A DNA stretch of 64,000 nucleotides from Scatophagus argus (lineage: Eukaryota > Chordata > Actinopteri > Scatophagidae), in the NCBI RefSeq assembly GCF_020382885.2, contig NC_058512.1, positions 1,363,001-1,427,000 of the forward strand, in the 5' to 3' direction. Position numbers and translations under genes: made by a program. Each line of letters opens with the position of its first letter. The stretch's first letter is position 1. The notes below the pieces were generated by a model, which ran no database searches, was not told the DNA's origin, and saw only the letters and a list, made by a program, of their open reading frames with translations. Of the stretch, positions 1 to 20,000 are shown one piece after another.

Positions 1-1225
1 GCTCCAGCTGCAGGACCGTCGTCATGTCGCCCTCTGCTGGCTGATTGTAAAACTCAGTTGGAGGAAGTTTGACAAAATAATGAGGATCTGGTACCAAAAA
101 AGTTTCAAAAGTCACATTTCATGCCAAGAAGCAGAGATTTGTAGGACTAGTTTGTGGTTTGTTTAGCCCACTTTCATGTCTGTATGTGTAAGTATGAAGC
201 TACAGGCAGCAGGTAATTAGCTTAGCTTAGCATAAAGATTGTTAGCAGGCTGAAATTAGAAATTGGAATTTGTCCAAATTGTTTGTCCAAACATGTAAAA
301 AAGAAAATAATTTTAGTGATCAACTTATTAATTCACTTTGAATGCCTGCGTAAACGAAACACTTTGTTTTTAGTGCTAACGTTAGCATGCTAACAGGCTA
401 AGGTGGTGAAAACAGTAAAAAAAAAAATTCTCCCTGCTAATCATACATGTTGTATGAGTTTTACAATCAATAATAAATTGTTGTTAAAATGTTGACTTAA
501 TTTATTCTTCAGCATTTTTAAATATATTACATATTTACTTAATCGCTGCATCATAATTAAAGTGTAAGTTTAAATGCTGGTGTTTTATTCGTAGAAAAAT
601 TATAATTGTAATTTGAATACACATATACAGAGTTGTCAATTATTCATTAACTGTTAATATACATTATGTATATTTAAAAGAAAGAGCATATTGATGATTT
701 ATAACGTACTTATATCGGCCTACTGTATACCAGCATGTTATAATGTATGATAAACTACTCATTAATTGTTTACATAGATGTCATTTTTAACCACACCCAC
801 AGGTGATGTCACGGTGCACTGAGACGCCTCACAGTACACGCTTACATCACGCCAGCAAGGCGAGAGCTTCAACCCCTGAAGGTCAGCAGGAACAAGACGT
901 CCAGCTGCTGTCCAGCTGCTCTTTCACCCAAAGGTGCAGTCAAAAATTCTTCAAAAATGCCACTCTGATAACATGAATGTAGCAGCTACGTTCACACACA
1001 TGCACAGACGTTAGCTTAATGACACACGAGACCGCACACACTCGTGCAGGGCGTGCACGGACATGCTAGGTTTACATACAGGACGTCTCACTGCACTTAC
1101 CGGCCTTCACGCTGCGGTACAGCAGTCAGACGCCGACAAACAGACCAACAGACGCAGACCAACTTTAAACCCCTCCCAACACACACACAGATACACACAA
1201 ACACACACCCCTGCAGGTGACTCAC
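1..1225 (-). other. camk2b intron downstream of the duplicated exon (partial)
   Basis: AT-rich, with no further kinase exon visible. It holds a short dispersed teleost repeat around 215-270 (TTAGCTTAGCTTAGCATAAAG and GTTAGCAGGCTGAAAT) and a CA-rich run at about 1178-1208 just beyond the donor of the beta-like exon. Confidence 0.7.
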
Positions 1226-10611
<9,386 letters not shown>

Positions 10612-10900
10612 GATGTTTCCTTCCTCGGACGGGTGAGGGAGTCCGAAATGCGCGGTGCGTCGCTGCGGACGGGAGGACCTCTGGGTTCAGTCTCCGCCCA
10701 CCTCAGACCTCCGGACGGTTCGGCTGCGGCCGGGCGCGCGCGCTGTCACACACACACACTCACACTCACACGCGCGCGCTGTCACACGCGGTCCCGGATC
10801 GGGCTGTGGGTTCTCGGCTCTGCCAGGCGGGGAGGACGCGCTCCTTAAATACCCCACGGACTGCTAACGTGAGCTCACCACATGACGTGTTCCTCCGGAA
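10612..10900 (-). promoter_or_regulatory. camk2b promoter/5' UTR, GC-rich
   Basis: CpG-rich sequence directly upstream of the start codon at 10609-10611. On the minus strand a TATA-like element (TATTTAAGG, 10843-10851) lies about 230 bp upstream of the ATG. Two copies of GCGCGCGCTGTCACAC flank a CA run between about 10734 and 10787. Assignment as promoter is by position and composition; the transcription start is not determined. Confidence 0.55.
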
Positions 10901-13361
10901 TCTGAAAAAAACAGAAAGAAAAAGTGAAATCGAAATCAGAGAGTGCGCTGATTGGAGAGCGCAGCTTCTGATTACATGTTCTTATCAATCACGTAGTGGA
11001 GAGAAGCCTGCAGCCCATAATGAAATTACTGCACTTGAAACTTTCTGGGGCCGCCAGGCTGAATCTATTTAAAGGTTTTCACAAGGAAGCAGCACTCAAC
11101 CAAAGGCTGAAGAGAGAGACTTCAGGGCTTTTCTTATGGACGCACTGCAGTTACTGCATCCCACTTTGAAGCTGGACATCAAAAACCTGAAAGTTTCCTC
11201 CTCAGGTGTGGCCAGATGAACCTGTCAGGGGGTCCTGAGGCTCGGCCCCCCTCTGACCCGCCCTGTTCCTGTCCTCCGTGCTTTGTGAAAACCCTGTAGC
11301 CTCAAAAGTCCCATCAATTACAGTGAAATGAAACATATCAAGATGGTGGACGTGTCTCCACTTGCTCCCAGTGCACAAAAGCGAAGCCTACACGTCCCCG
11401 ACACGAGCGCTGCCATCTTGTTCTGGTGATGTCATTTGGAGCCAGAGTGTGTGCAGCAGTGACCGGGAGGTGGAGCCTCAGTCCTGGGAGCTGCAGTCCT
11501 CACACTAAGCGCCTGACTCCACTCTGCTCTTTCCATCTTCCTCTCATCACTACATCATCCACTCCACCTTTCCGGAGTGGAAAGATGGAGGGCTGTGTTG
11601 GCGAATCTAATGATGGAGCTGAAGTTTTCCGGCCTTGTTGACAGATGCAGAAGAAGATGACTGGAGTCAGTGGGGAGGACACGTTTGCTTTGTGTGTCCA
11701 CATGAGACTAATGTTAGTATTCCTGAGTAATTTATGCAGTAACAAAGTGAGTAATCGGGCTCAGAAGACGAGGCCTCTTATTCAAAATGGACCCGAACTG
11801 TTTTTCAGTCTCTTTCTGCTCTCCAACACTTTTAAACAAACTCACTCTGGAGCTCATAAGCTGCATTTCATCTGTTATGGTTTTATTCACAGTAATAAAA
11901 AACATTTTTAGTGCTTTATCTCTGATCTCTTCTGAGCTGTGAAGGTTTCCGTTGGCATCTTGGTACCTCATTCATTTGTTGCTACTGATCAGTGAGCGTC
12001 GATGGAAACTAACGCAGTACATTTACTCAAGTATTGTATTTAAGTATAATTTTGAGGTACTGATTTGAGTATTTCAGATTTAAACTGCAGTATGTTACTT
12101 TAGATGAAGTGCAGACGTGCAGATTCACCACCGAGTGCTGATGTTTGTCCAGCGTCTGACTCTGAAATCGTTTTCTGTGAGCTTTACTTTGAAAATGTGG
12201 AGAAAGCGCAGACTCTGAGGTGCGAAGCTTCTAATGAACCACACGCTCAGCTGCTGTCACGTGATCCAAGTACATTTTTTATTTCATCATGCTGAGGTCA
12301 CATGACGACACCTGACCAAACCATCTGCCGATGAAGACTTTGAGATGCGTTTAAAGACTCTGGAAAAAGTCAGCAAGTCGGCCTTTCGTGAAAGGAATCA
12401 AATTTGTACTTCCAATGTCCAAGACATCAAACAAGTCTTTTATTTAACAGCTGATGTTTGTTTGGTTGTGAAGCAGCTGAATCAGCTGAGCAGCAGCAGG
12501 TGCTGACATCGAGCTGCGTTTTCTCTGTCCTGTTATTGTCCATCTGCCATTTTAATTCTGACGGATAACAGAAGCATCCAAACCGGCTGAACCCTGTGAG
12601 CAGAAGTCTGTCTTCATCCACCTGTTTTATGTGCATTTTTTAAGTTTGTGCATGAAGAGGAAATGTCCAAAACTTGGCAAATTTGGCAAAAAAGTTTTTA
12701 TGTTTGATGGAAAAGTTGGTGCATCAATAAAAACGAAACAGACTTACATGAAGTGTGTGCCTCCCAGTGAGGAGCTGATGACTTCCCATCTGTAAGCTTC
12801 CTCACATGAACACGTTAAACACAAACCTCACGTTTCCATCATGTCCTCCATGGACGTACCAAAGTCCAAGTCTAACTTTCCTGCTGAAATCCAAAAAGTT
12901 GTCTGGCTGCCACATTTAATTATCCGCTGATGAATCATTTCCTAATGACCACACCGCACTGCCGGATGGAAACGCATCACAATTGGAATTTCAGCTAAAA
13001 TTTGCATTTGGATGGAAACTCGTCTACTGAGAGACGACTAAATGCTCAGCGGTTTGGAGAAGTGAGAATAACAATGAAAAAGAATCACTCAGTAGGGGAG
13101 ACAAACTTATAGGCACTATAGAGTTATTAAATAAAGAGCAAAACAGTTAAAGTACAAATCAGATTTCATGCTGCCAAAACCTCAAATTAAAGTCTGATAA
13201 TACGACTCGTCACAATCTGAACGTCCCTCCCGCCCGCTCGCACAAAAGCAAATCTGCAGCTTCACTTCTGCTCTGTAAGTTACTGACAGGCGGCAGGAAA
13301 CGGCGGACTTTACTGCAGCGGGCTGCGTCAGTAAACTGGGACTGGGAGTTCGAGCGTGGCC
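10901..13361. other. Intergenic camk2b-nudcd3, includes the nudcd3 3' UTR
   Basis: No gene is seen. The right part must contain the 3' UTR of nudcd3 (minus strand); a possible AATAAA signal on the minus strand lies at 12439-12444. A dispersed repeat fragment is at about 11340-11470 (GCTGCCATCTTGTTCTGGTG) and an AGTACTT-type repeat at about 12015-12100. Confidence 0.6.
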
Positions 13362-16072
13362 TCAGAACTGCACCGCGCTGGGCGGGATGTCAAACATGGA
13401 GGGGTCGAACTGCTGCCCTTTGAACGGCGAGCCTTCGGCGTCCCAGCCTTTCTTCAGCATGTCGTGCACTTTCTGTGGAGACACACAAGATAAACAGGCA
13501 TCATTCACACTAACAAAGACCACAGTGCCACCTAGAGGTGAGTCAAGCTGCTGCAGTACACCACCAGAGCAAACAAAAACTCCTCTACACAAGAATTAGA
13601 AGAAGACTTAAGTTTACATTTTCTCTCTACAAAGACCTTTGACTTCAAAACGGCATCACTGCATCGTTTCATCCTGCGAGAAGTTTGTCTGAGTTATCGT
13701 CGTGATTAGCGCACAAAGACATACTGCGTTCACCAGGACGGGACAAAAGTACAGACGGACAGCCGGAAACAAGACACCGCTGGCCACCGGGGTGGAGGCA
13801 TTAAGAGATGTGACGGCGCTTCCTCTCACAAACCAGGCGCCAAATATCACACGAGCGTCCTGCCTCTTCCTGCACACATACGGAACCTTTATTTAAAGTC
13901 GTTTACGTGTGGATGACAAAAGTAACCACGTGGCAGTCGGCTTCCTCCACTGAGCCGATTGCTTAAATCTCGTGTGAACGAGGAACCTGGCTCGAATCCC
14001 CATGCTTGGTCTGTACAGGCAGAAATCTAAAGAGTGACCTGCTGCGGGTCTGTGTGGATTCACAGCAACCGGGTCACTACAGGGCATGTGGTCTCTCACC
14101 ATTTCATGACTCTGTGGTCTGCCCTGCAGCTTCTGGTGGTAGTCGAAGGTGAGTCTGTCCAGGACGGCGTGCTCCTCGTCATCCACCGTGGCCATGGAGC
14201 GCTCGCGGTTGATCTGGTTTATGTCGATCTCCTTCTCTCCTTTCAGCACGGCGTTCCACCAAACCTCTGAGGTCTTACTGAGTGACAGCTGGAGGTCAAA
14301 CACGGAGGGTTAAAGCAGAAGCTGTTGATTTAGAGGTGACTCACACTGACAGAATCCAGCGTGTTTGCACTCACGAGCACGCAGCTTCCGGGTTCCAGAC
14401 TCCACAGAGAGTTTTCAGTGTTGATCTTGTGAGTGAATTCTCCCTCCATCAGTGTTTTCTCTTCGGCTCCCTCCCTCACACACACTCTGAGGCTGCCGGG
14501 CTGCAGACTGACGCTGACCTGAGGACAGCCGGTGGGACACGAGGATGAGACACGGCGGTGGCGTTCCTGTTATGTCGGGTGGTGGGATGGACGGTGCTCA
14601 CCTGTCGGCCTTTGACGACCGTCTTGGGCACAAACACGCGGACCTCCACGTCGGTGTAGTCCTGAGACCAGTTGTAGTTGTCTCTGACCGCCCCGTTGTA
14701 GCTGTCGGGGTCGGACTGAAATTTATCCTGATATCTAAAACACAAAAACAGACAAAATCATTTACTAACCAGCAACATGTGAAATGTTTTGTGCTCTAAA
14801 GCTTATCCGAATGTCTTCTTTTGAGGGTTTCAAATGAAGTGCAGAACGTCTGTCATCATATTTTATGATGTTATGCTACATCAATCTTTTTTAAAGAAAT
14901 TGTGGCTTTTCAAAGCACAATTCAAATGTTGCTTGAGAACGAGAAAATCAAAGTTTTAACTAAAGCTTCAAACTGCTCCATACAGCCCTGCTTCTTTGTT
15001 GGGATTAAATAAAAATATTGTTTTATAAAAACATGTAACCTCTGACCTCATCCATCTATCTACCCAACCTATCCAAAAAACTGCTAAACACCTGCTAAAG
15101 GTAGCTAGCTTAGCATAAAGCTAGCTAACTTAGCATGTCTCTGTAGTTACCACCAGAGTTTCATTCTGAAGAATTTCAAGCCATTTGGTGGTTAAGCTTT
15201 AAACCTCACAGTGTCGTAACAGCCCGGAGCTCAAACATATTTAGTTGAAGTGGATGCTGGAGTTCACTCACTCCTCTGTCGGCTTTCTGCTGGCTGCAGC
15301 CGCCTGGTCTCCCTGAGCCGACTGGCCTGAAGTGCTGCTGCTGGCCGGCTGAGGGCTGGCGGTCTCTGCAGCCGACGCGACCCGCACATCCGACGAGGGG
15401 CTCTGGGTCTGTGGCGCCTCTGTGCTCTGCTCCTCCGTCCCGTCCGGGGGCTCGGCGGTGATCTCCAGCTCTTGGACTGCCGGGGGGACACATCGACTCT
15501 CCTCTCTCTTCTGCAGCTCGCTCAGCTGCCTCTCCCTGTCGTGATCTGACAGCTTCTCAAACAGCTTAAATGTCTGGGAGGGAACAGAAGGTTACCACAG
15601 CTGAGGTGAGCTGCTGCTGCACTCATACGATCCCTTTGGAGGAAGTGCGGGTAGCCTGTGCTGCTGCTGAGCTGTACTGCATTGTGCTGAGGTGTTCATT
15701 TACATCCCTACATGTCTGCTGGTGTCAACATGTAAATATCACAATGGCTAAGCTATAATATCCTGTAGGAGGAGATGAACTCTAACAGGCAAGTTTACGT
15801 TTTTGTACACAGGTGCGCAGACTGCAATTTTAACAAATCCCTGTCTACCATGTTGCCAAGCTGACAAACTTCACCTTTAACACCATCTTCTCCGCCACGC
15901 CGGGTGGGAAGCCCATCTTGTCGTTGGGACTTGACAGCAGGCGATAAAAGTCGGTCTTGCGGTACAAAAACCCAAAATAGACCTGTAGAAAGTCCTGGAT
16001 GTTTCCAACGTGCTGCAGGATACCCAGCAGAGCGTTGTCGTACATCTCTGTCATCTCCAGCGGCGACGCCAT
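13362..16072 (-). CDS. nudcd3: NudC domain-containing protein 3 (nudcd3), complete
   Basis: A cytosolic NudC-family co-chaperone that works with HSP90 and, in mammals, stabilises dynein intermediate chain. Exons: 15875-16072, 15272-15573, 14602-14734, 14375-14518, 14100-14288, 13362-13472; total 1077 bp, 358 residues, against about 361 in human. The N-terminus has the conserved YDNALLGILQHVGNIQDFLQ and GFLYRKTDFYRLL block. Exon 2 encodes a Glu/Ala/Ser-rich linker that is poorly conserved. Exons 3-5 encode the CS (p23-like) domain: SYNGAVRDNYNWSQDYTDVE, then NTENSLWSLEPGSCVL, then VWWNAVLKGEKEIDINQINR. The end is DMLKKGWDAEGSPFKGQQFD followed by a short tail ending AVQF. All junctions are in phase. 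The order camk2b-nudcd3 matches human 7p13. Confidence 0.96.
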
Positions 16073-16662
16073 GGCGGTTTTTAACGTTTCTCCGTGTTCA
16101 CTAACCTATAATGTATACAAAATGACAATTTAATGACCCAAATACACACTCTTTGTCGACAAATACAAGTTTATAAACGAGTAGGACCTGCTGGGTAACG
16201 CTTCTTAACGCCTGCTTTCCTCCTCACAGAGAAATAATAACACTTCCGGACTAGTGTTTTCAAAATAAGTGCACAATCTCAATGTAACGAAAAGTTTAAA
16301 AACATAATCACAATTAAAAAAGACGTAACTACACAGTATTTCACGACGTACATTTTGAAAGTGCTAATAGCTGTTAGAATCAATTTATTGAGAGGAAGTT
16401 TGTCTTATAGCATTTAATTTTTCCTCTTTCCGGTTGGTGCGTGTAAATAGTCGCCCGGCGGAAACAGATCCCCGTCGAATAAAGAGTCCCAATGTACAGA
16501 TATATTATAGTTGAGAAGTAGTAATTCTGCCATGTTGACACGAGTCACAAGCATTACATCTTTGCCGTTTTAATTAATACTAGAACTGTCACGGAAGTGA
16601 CATAAAACATTAGCTCTGTGAAACAGCTTTAGCTTTGTACGCCCCCAACACGCAGAAAAAAC
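16073..16662. promoter_or_regulatory. Shared head-to-head promoter of nudcd3 and mrps24
   Basis: 590 bp separate the two start codons. ETS-type sites are present: ACTTCCGG at 16242-16249, TTTCCGG at 16427-16433, and CGGAAGTG inside a GTCAC/GTGAC inverted repeat at 16588-16601, some 62 bp before the mrps24 ATG. There is no TATA box at a useful distance, as usual for housekeeping bidirectional promoters. Transcription starts are not known. Confidence 0.6.
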
Positions 16663-18209
16663 ATGGCGGCGTCCTTGAGCAGCACAGGATTCGTGAGGCT
16701 ACTGGTAAGTAAAATGATATTTAAAGGTTCAACCAAAGCATTGAGCTCATGTTGACTTGCTCTTGTTCGTTCACCATCTGAGAGCCCGTCAGTTTAGAGG
16801 CTAACTATTTATCCTACCGTTAGCTTCGGTGTCATCTCTGACGAACGCCGTCCTTTTCGACTCCGTCTAACAGATCATCGCGGTGTCACCCATCTTCAGA
16901 TTGCTTAGCAGTTAGTCACCTGCTCTCGGAGAAAAAAGATTTTAATTACCTTATTTTGGACGGCACGAATTTGTATCGCCAGGTAATAACACAGCATGTG
17001 GCATGTTAAAGTGAGGTTGGATGACATGTTGGTTCACCTGCTCCCCCGCGTCACCCGGGGAAGGTGTGTTTGTTAGCACTACATTACCCTGTGGTAGAGG
17101 TAACCTCGGTAAGAATGTGGTTTAAAAGCCTTTCATCATTTTGTATATGTTATGCTCACAATGTACATTTCCCTAAATGAATGTGTGCTCAATCATTACT
17201 TTTAAAGATTTAATGGGTTAAGAATGGGTCCTTGGCTCCTTTCTTGCAGGGACACCCTGCGGGGTGACCCCCCAGCCCTGCCACCACCTCAGCTCCACTC
17301 GTGATAGTCTTACAGTGTTTTACCGCCGTGGTGTTTCCTGTTTTCCCCGCAGAGTGCGTTTGCCAGGTCCGGCTCAGCGTGCGGCTCCTCTGGAAGCAGA
17401 AGCCTGCACGTCACCGCAGTGTGCTGCAAGGTAAACGCTGTCCTCCAGACATCACGGGAAGCTTAGCTGGAGCTGATGCAGGAGGTTTATCTCCCAAAGT
17501 CTTTTTAGTACAAAATTACTTGCAAATCTGGGATTTGCTCACATGCAGGATTGAGCTTTGCTTTACCGCAGAGGCCTGCTAAACAAAGACGCTTCTTAAC
17601 ATTTAATTCTCTGTCTTTCTCTTTTGTTCTCCAGAATCGAGCAGCTCGTGTCCGAGTGGCGAAAGGAGACAAACCTGTGACCTATGAGCAAGCACTTGCA
17701 CCTCACCACATTGGCCACCGTAAAGGATGGCTGTCACAGCACACCAGTGAGTTGCGACTCCTCCTTTACATATTTTATCTGAAATTTTCCAAGGGTTGTG
17801 TTTACACGCACTGCAGTGGCTTAAAGCCTGCACCAAAGATGAAATCGCACACAATTCACTAATAACTGATCAAAGTGGATTTGGTACGGTATGCCTCAGG
17901 ACCGCTTTCCTTCCTGTTTTCCCAGGTAACATCACAGGTGAAGGGGGAGCGGCTGAACGTACGGTGGAGGACGTGTTCATAAGGCGTTTCATGTTCGGGA
18001 CCTTCCACGGCTGCCTGGCCAATGAGGTCGTGATCAAACGGCGCGGCAACACGCTCACAGTGTGCGCTTTAATGCTACAGAAGTTAAAGCCACAGAAGTT
18101 TTACTTCTTAATAGGCTACACAGAAGCACTGCTGTCGCACCTCTACAAATGCCCCGTCAAGCTGGAGGTCCAGACCCTGCAGAGTAAAGCTGTGTACAAG
18201 TACCTGTGA
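16663..18209 (+). CDS. mrps24: Mitochondrial ribosomal protein S24 (uS3m), complete
   Basis: A component of the small mitoribosomal subunit, made in the cytosol and imported. Exons: 16663-16704, 17353-17430, 17635-17746, 17926-18209; 516 bp, 171 residues, against 167 in human. Exons 1-2 encode a Ser/Arg/Ala-rich presequence ([14 protein letters not shown] and following) without acidic residues. The mature part carries [51 protein letters not shown] and [20 protein letters not shown], ending VYKYL as in mammals. Splice sites are GT-AG and phases agree. It lies next to nudcd3 in the CAMK2B block, as in human. Confidence 0.96.
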
Positions 18210-18522
18210 TGGAACTGTGTGCTAAAGCTGCAGGTGTGCTCCAGAGGTGGTGTGTCGCCAGGCGGATTTCGCTCTTGTGCGAGATGGCGACTTTGTTCCC
18301 GTCACCTGCTCACGCTGACACGGACTTCGGTTCTGAATTTACCCCAAAATGGACGCCATCAGCTTTTCAGAGTTTTCAGTGAAACAAACCCTCAGAGTTA
18401 AAAGAAACACAATCACTTGTGTGTCATTGTAACATTATGACTGAGTGTGTGTGTGTGTGTGTTGCTCTTCGTTATCTAAAGGTGAAATCGGCAACATATG
18501 AGCAATTTTTTTTAAGGAGGCT

Positions 18523-18528
18523 AATAAA
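18523..18528 (+). terminator. Polyadenylation signal of mrps24
   Basis: AATAAA about 315 bp after the stop codon, preceded by a GT microsatellite at about 18445-18461. Confidence 0.6.
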
Positions 18529-18539
18529 CAACGTTCATC

Positions 18540-20000
18540 TGTCAGCCGTTTGTTTTTCTTTCCTCTAAATGTCACTTGAATAAAATTAAACTGGCAGATA
18601 TTTTAAAGTATTCCTACCTTTTGCTCATCTTTTTTTTTGTTTTGTTTTTTGCTGAAATAAATTTCCTGCCTGACATCCTACAAAACACCTCAAAGTTGCT
18701 TTATCATCTGGTTGAACTTCAGTTTTATTCCACATTAATGTTCAGTGCTTATTCGAAGAGAAGTGAATCAGAGGAGGCTGCAGGAGAATAACAGAAAACA
18801 TGTCTTCATGACAGAGGAATAATTGTCCATAAACACTTCAAATGTCCTTTTAGCTGTGTGACACCCAGAGATCCATATGGGAGGCACATTTAAATGCTTA
18901 TTTTGATTTATTTTGATCATAGTGCAAAAACATTCACATTTAAAAAGGCACATGAGGCTCGTCAGTGCAAACACAAGGCAGACAGGCTTAAAGTGTTCAT
19001 TTCAAATGTCCCTTCAGTTCCTCACAATTAAAACAAAAGCTCACATTTCAAAAGTCACTTTTGTCAGCCTCCACTTAAAAAGGGCTCAAATATTATCAAT
19101 ACTCAATGTTAAAGATTTCAATGAACATTTTTTTCCTTTTAAACATTTTTAAAAAAGTGGCACAAAACTGGAGCAATGATTGGACACACCAATTGTGTCC
19201 ACTGGACAAAGACTTTGTCTTCTTTCACTAGAAGTGCTGCATAGAAGACATTCAAGAGAACCGCTGAACTCTGCAGCGGTTCATCTCAAAGGAACAGTTT
19301 GACATTTGGTTAACGAATTTTGCAGAGAATTCGATGGGAAGATTGACTCCAACGCCATAAATATGTGGAGGCAGCAGCCTGTTAGCTTAGCTTAGCATCA
19401 ATCTTCTTATCTAACACTCAGAGATGCTTTCTGAAAACATGGAACTATTCCTTTAGAGATGACTGGCATAACAACAAACCTTTGGCAGCGTCTGTTTTCA
19501 GAATAAATCTCCACATCTGACAAATACTGGAGCCATTTTGTGTTTCTGTGAAAATGTTCAGAAGACAATTTAAACCCTGAACATTTTAAAGAACAAAAGA
19601 AAGTTTCTAGTGCAGTTTATATGCAGAAACACATAACAGACGGGTAGAGTTTATCTTATAGTAAATACATAAACTAACAGTATAAGAGCTCAGCTCAGAA
19701 AAAAACAGACCTTTTCACAGCAGACATTTTGATTTGTCACAGCAGGAAAAGCACAGGTGTTGAACTAAAGTCAAAGGCAGAACATTTTGAAAACGTGTGC
19801 AGTCGCCTCCAAAATGTGAAACCTTTACTTCCTGTTCTGTCCAAGTGTCCCGTGACTGACAGGCAGCATTGAGTCTCCTCCACCTGTGCCTTCCCTCCTG
19901 AGACGTGGCGAACCTTCACAGCAGGAAACATTAATATGAAGAAAGGCCTCTCCAGCCGTCATACTTGTGGTAACTGTTGGTCATTTTGGCAGCTTCCTGT
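18540..20000. other. Intergenic mrps24-gns, includes the gns 3' UTR
   Basis: No gene is seen. The genes converge here. The 3' UTR of gns (minus strand) must occupy the right part; a minus-strand AATAAA candidate is at 18907-18912. A short TTAGCTTAGCTTAGCAT repeat fragment is at about 19381-19400. Confidence 0.55.
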
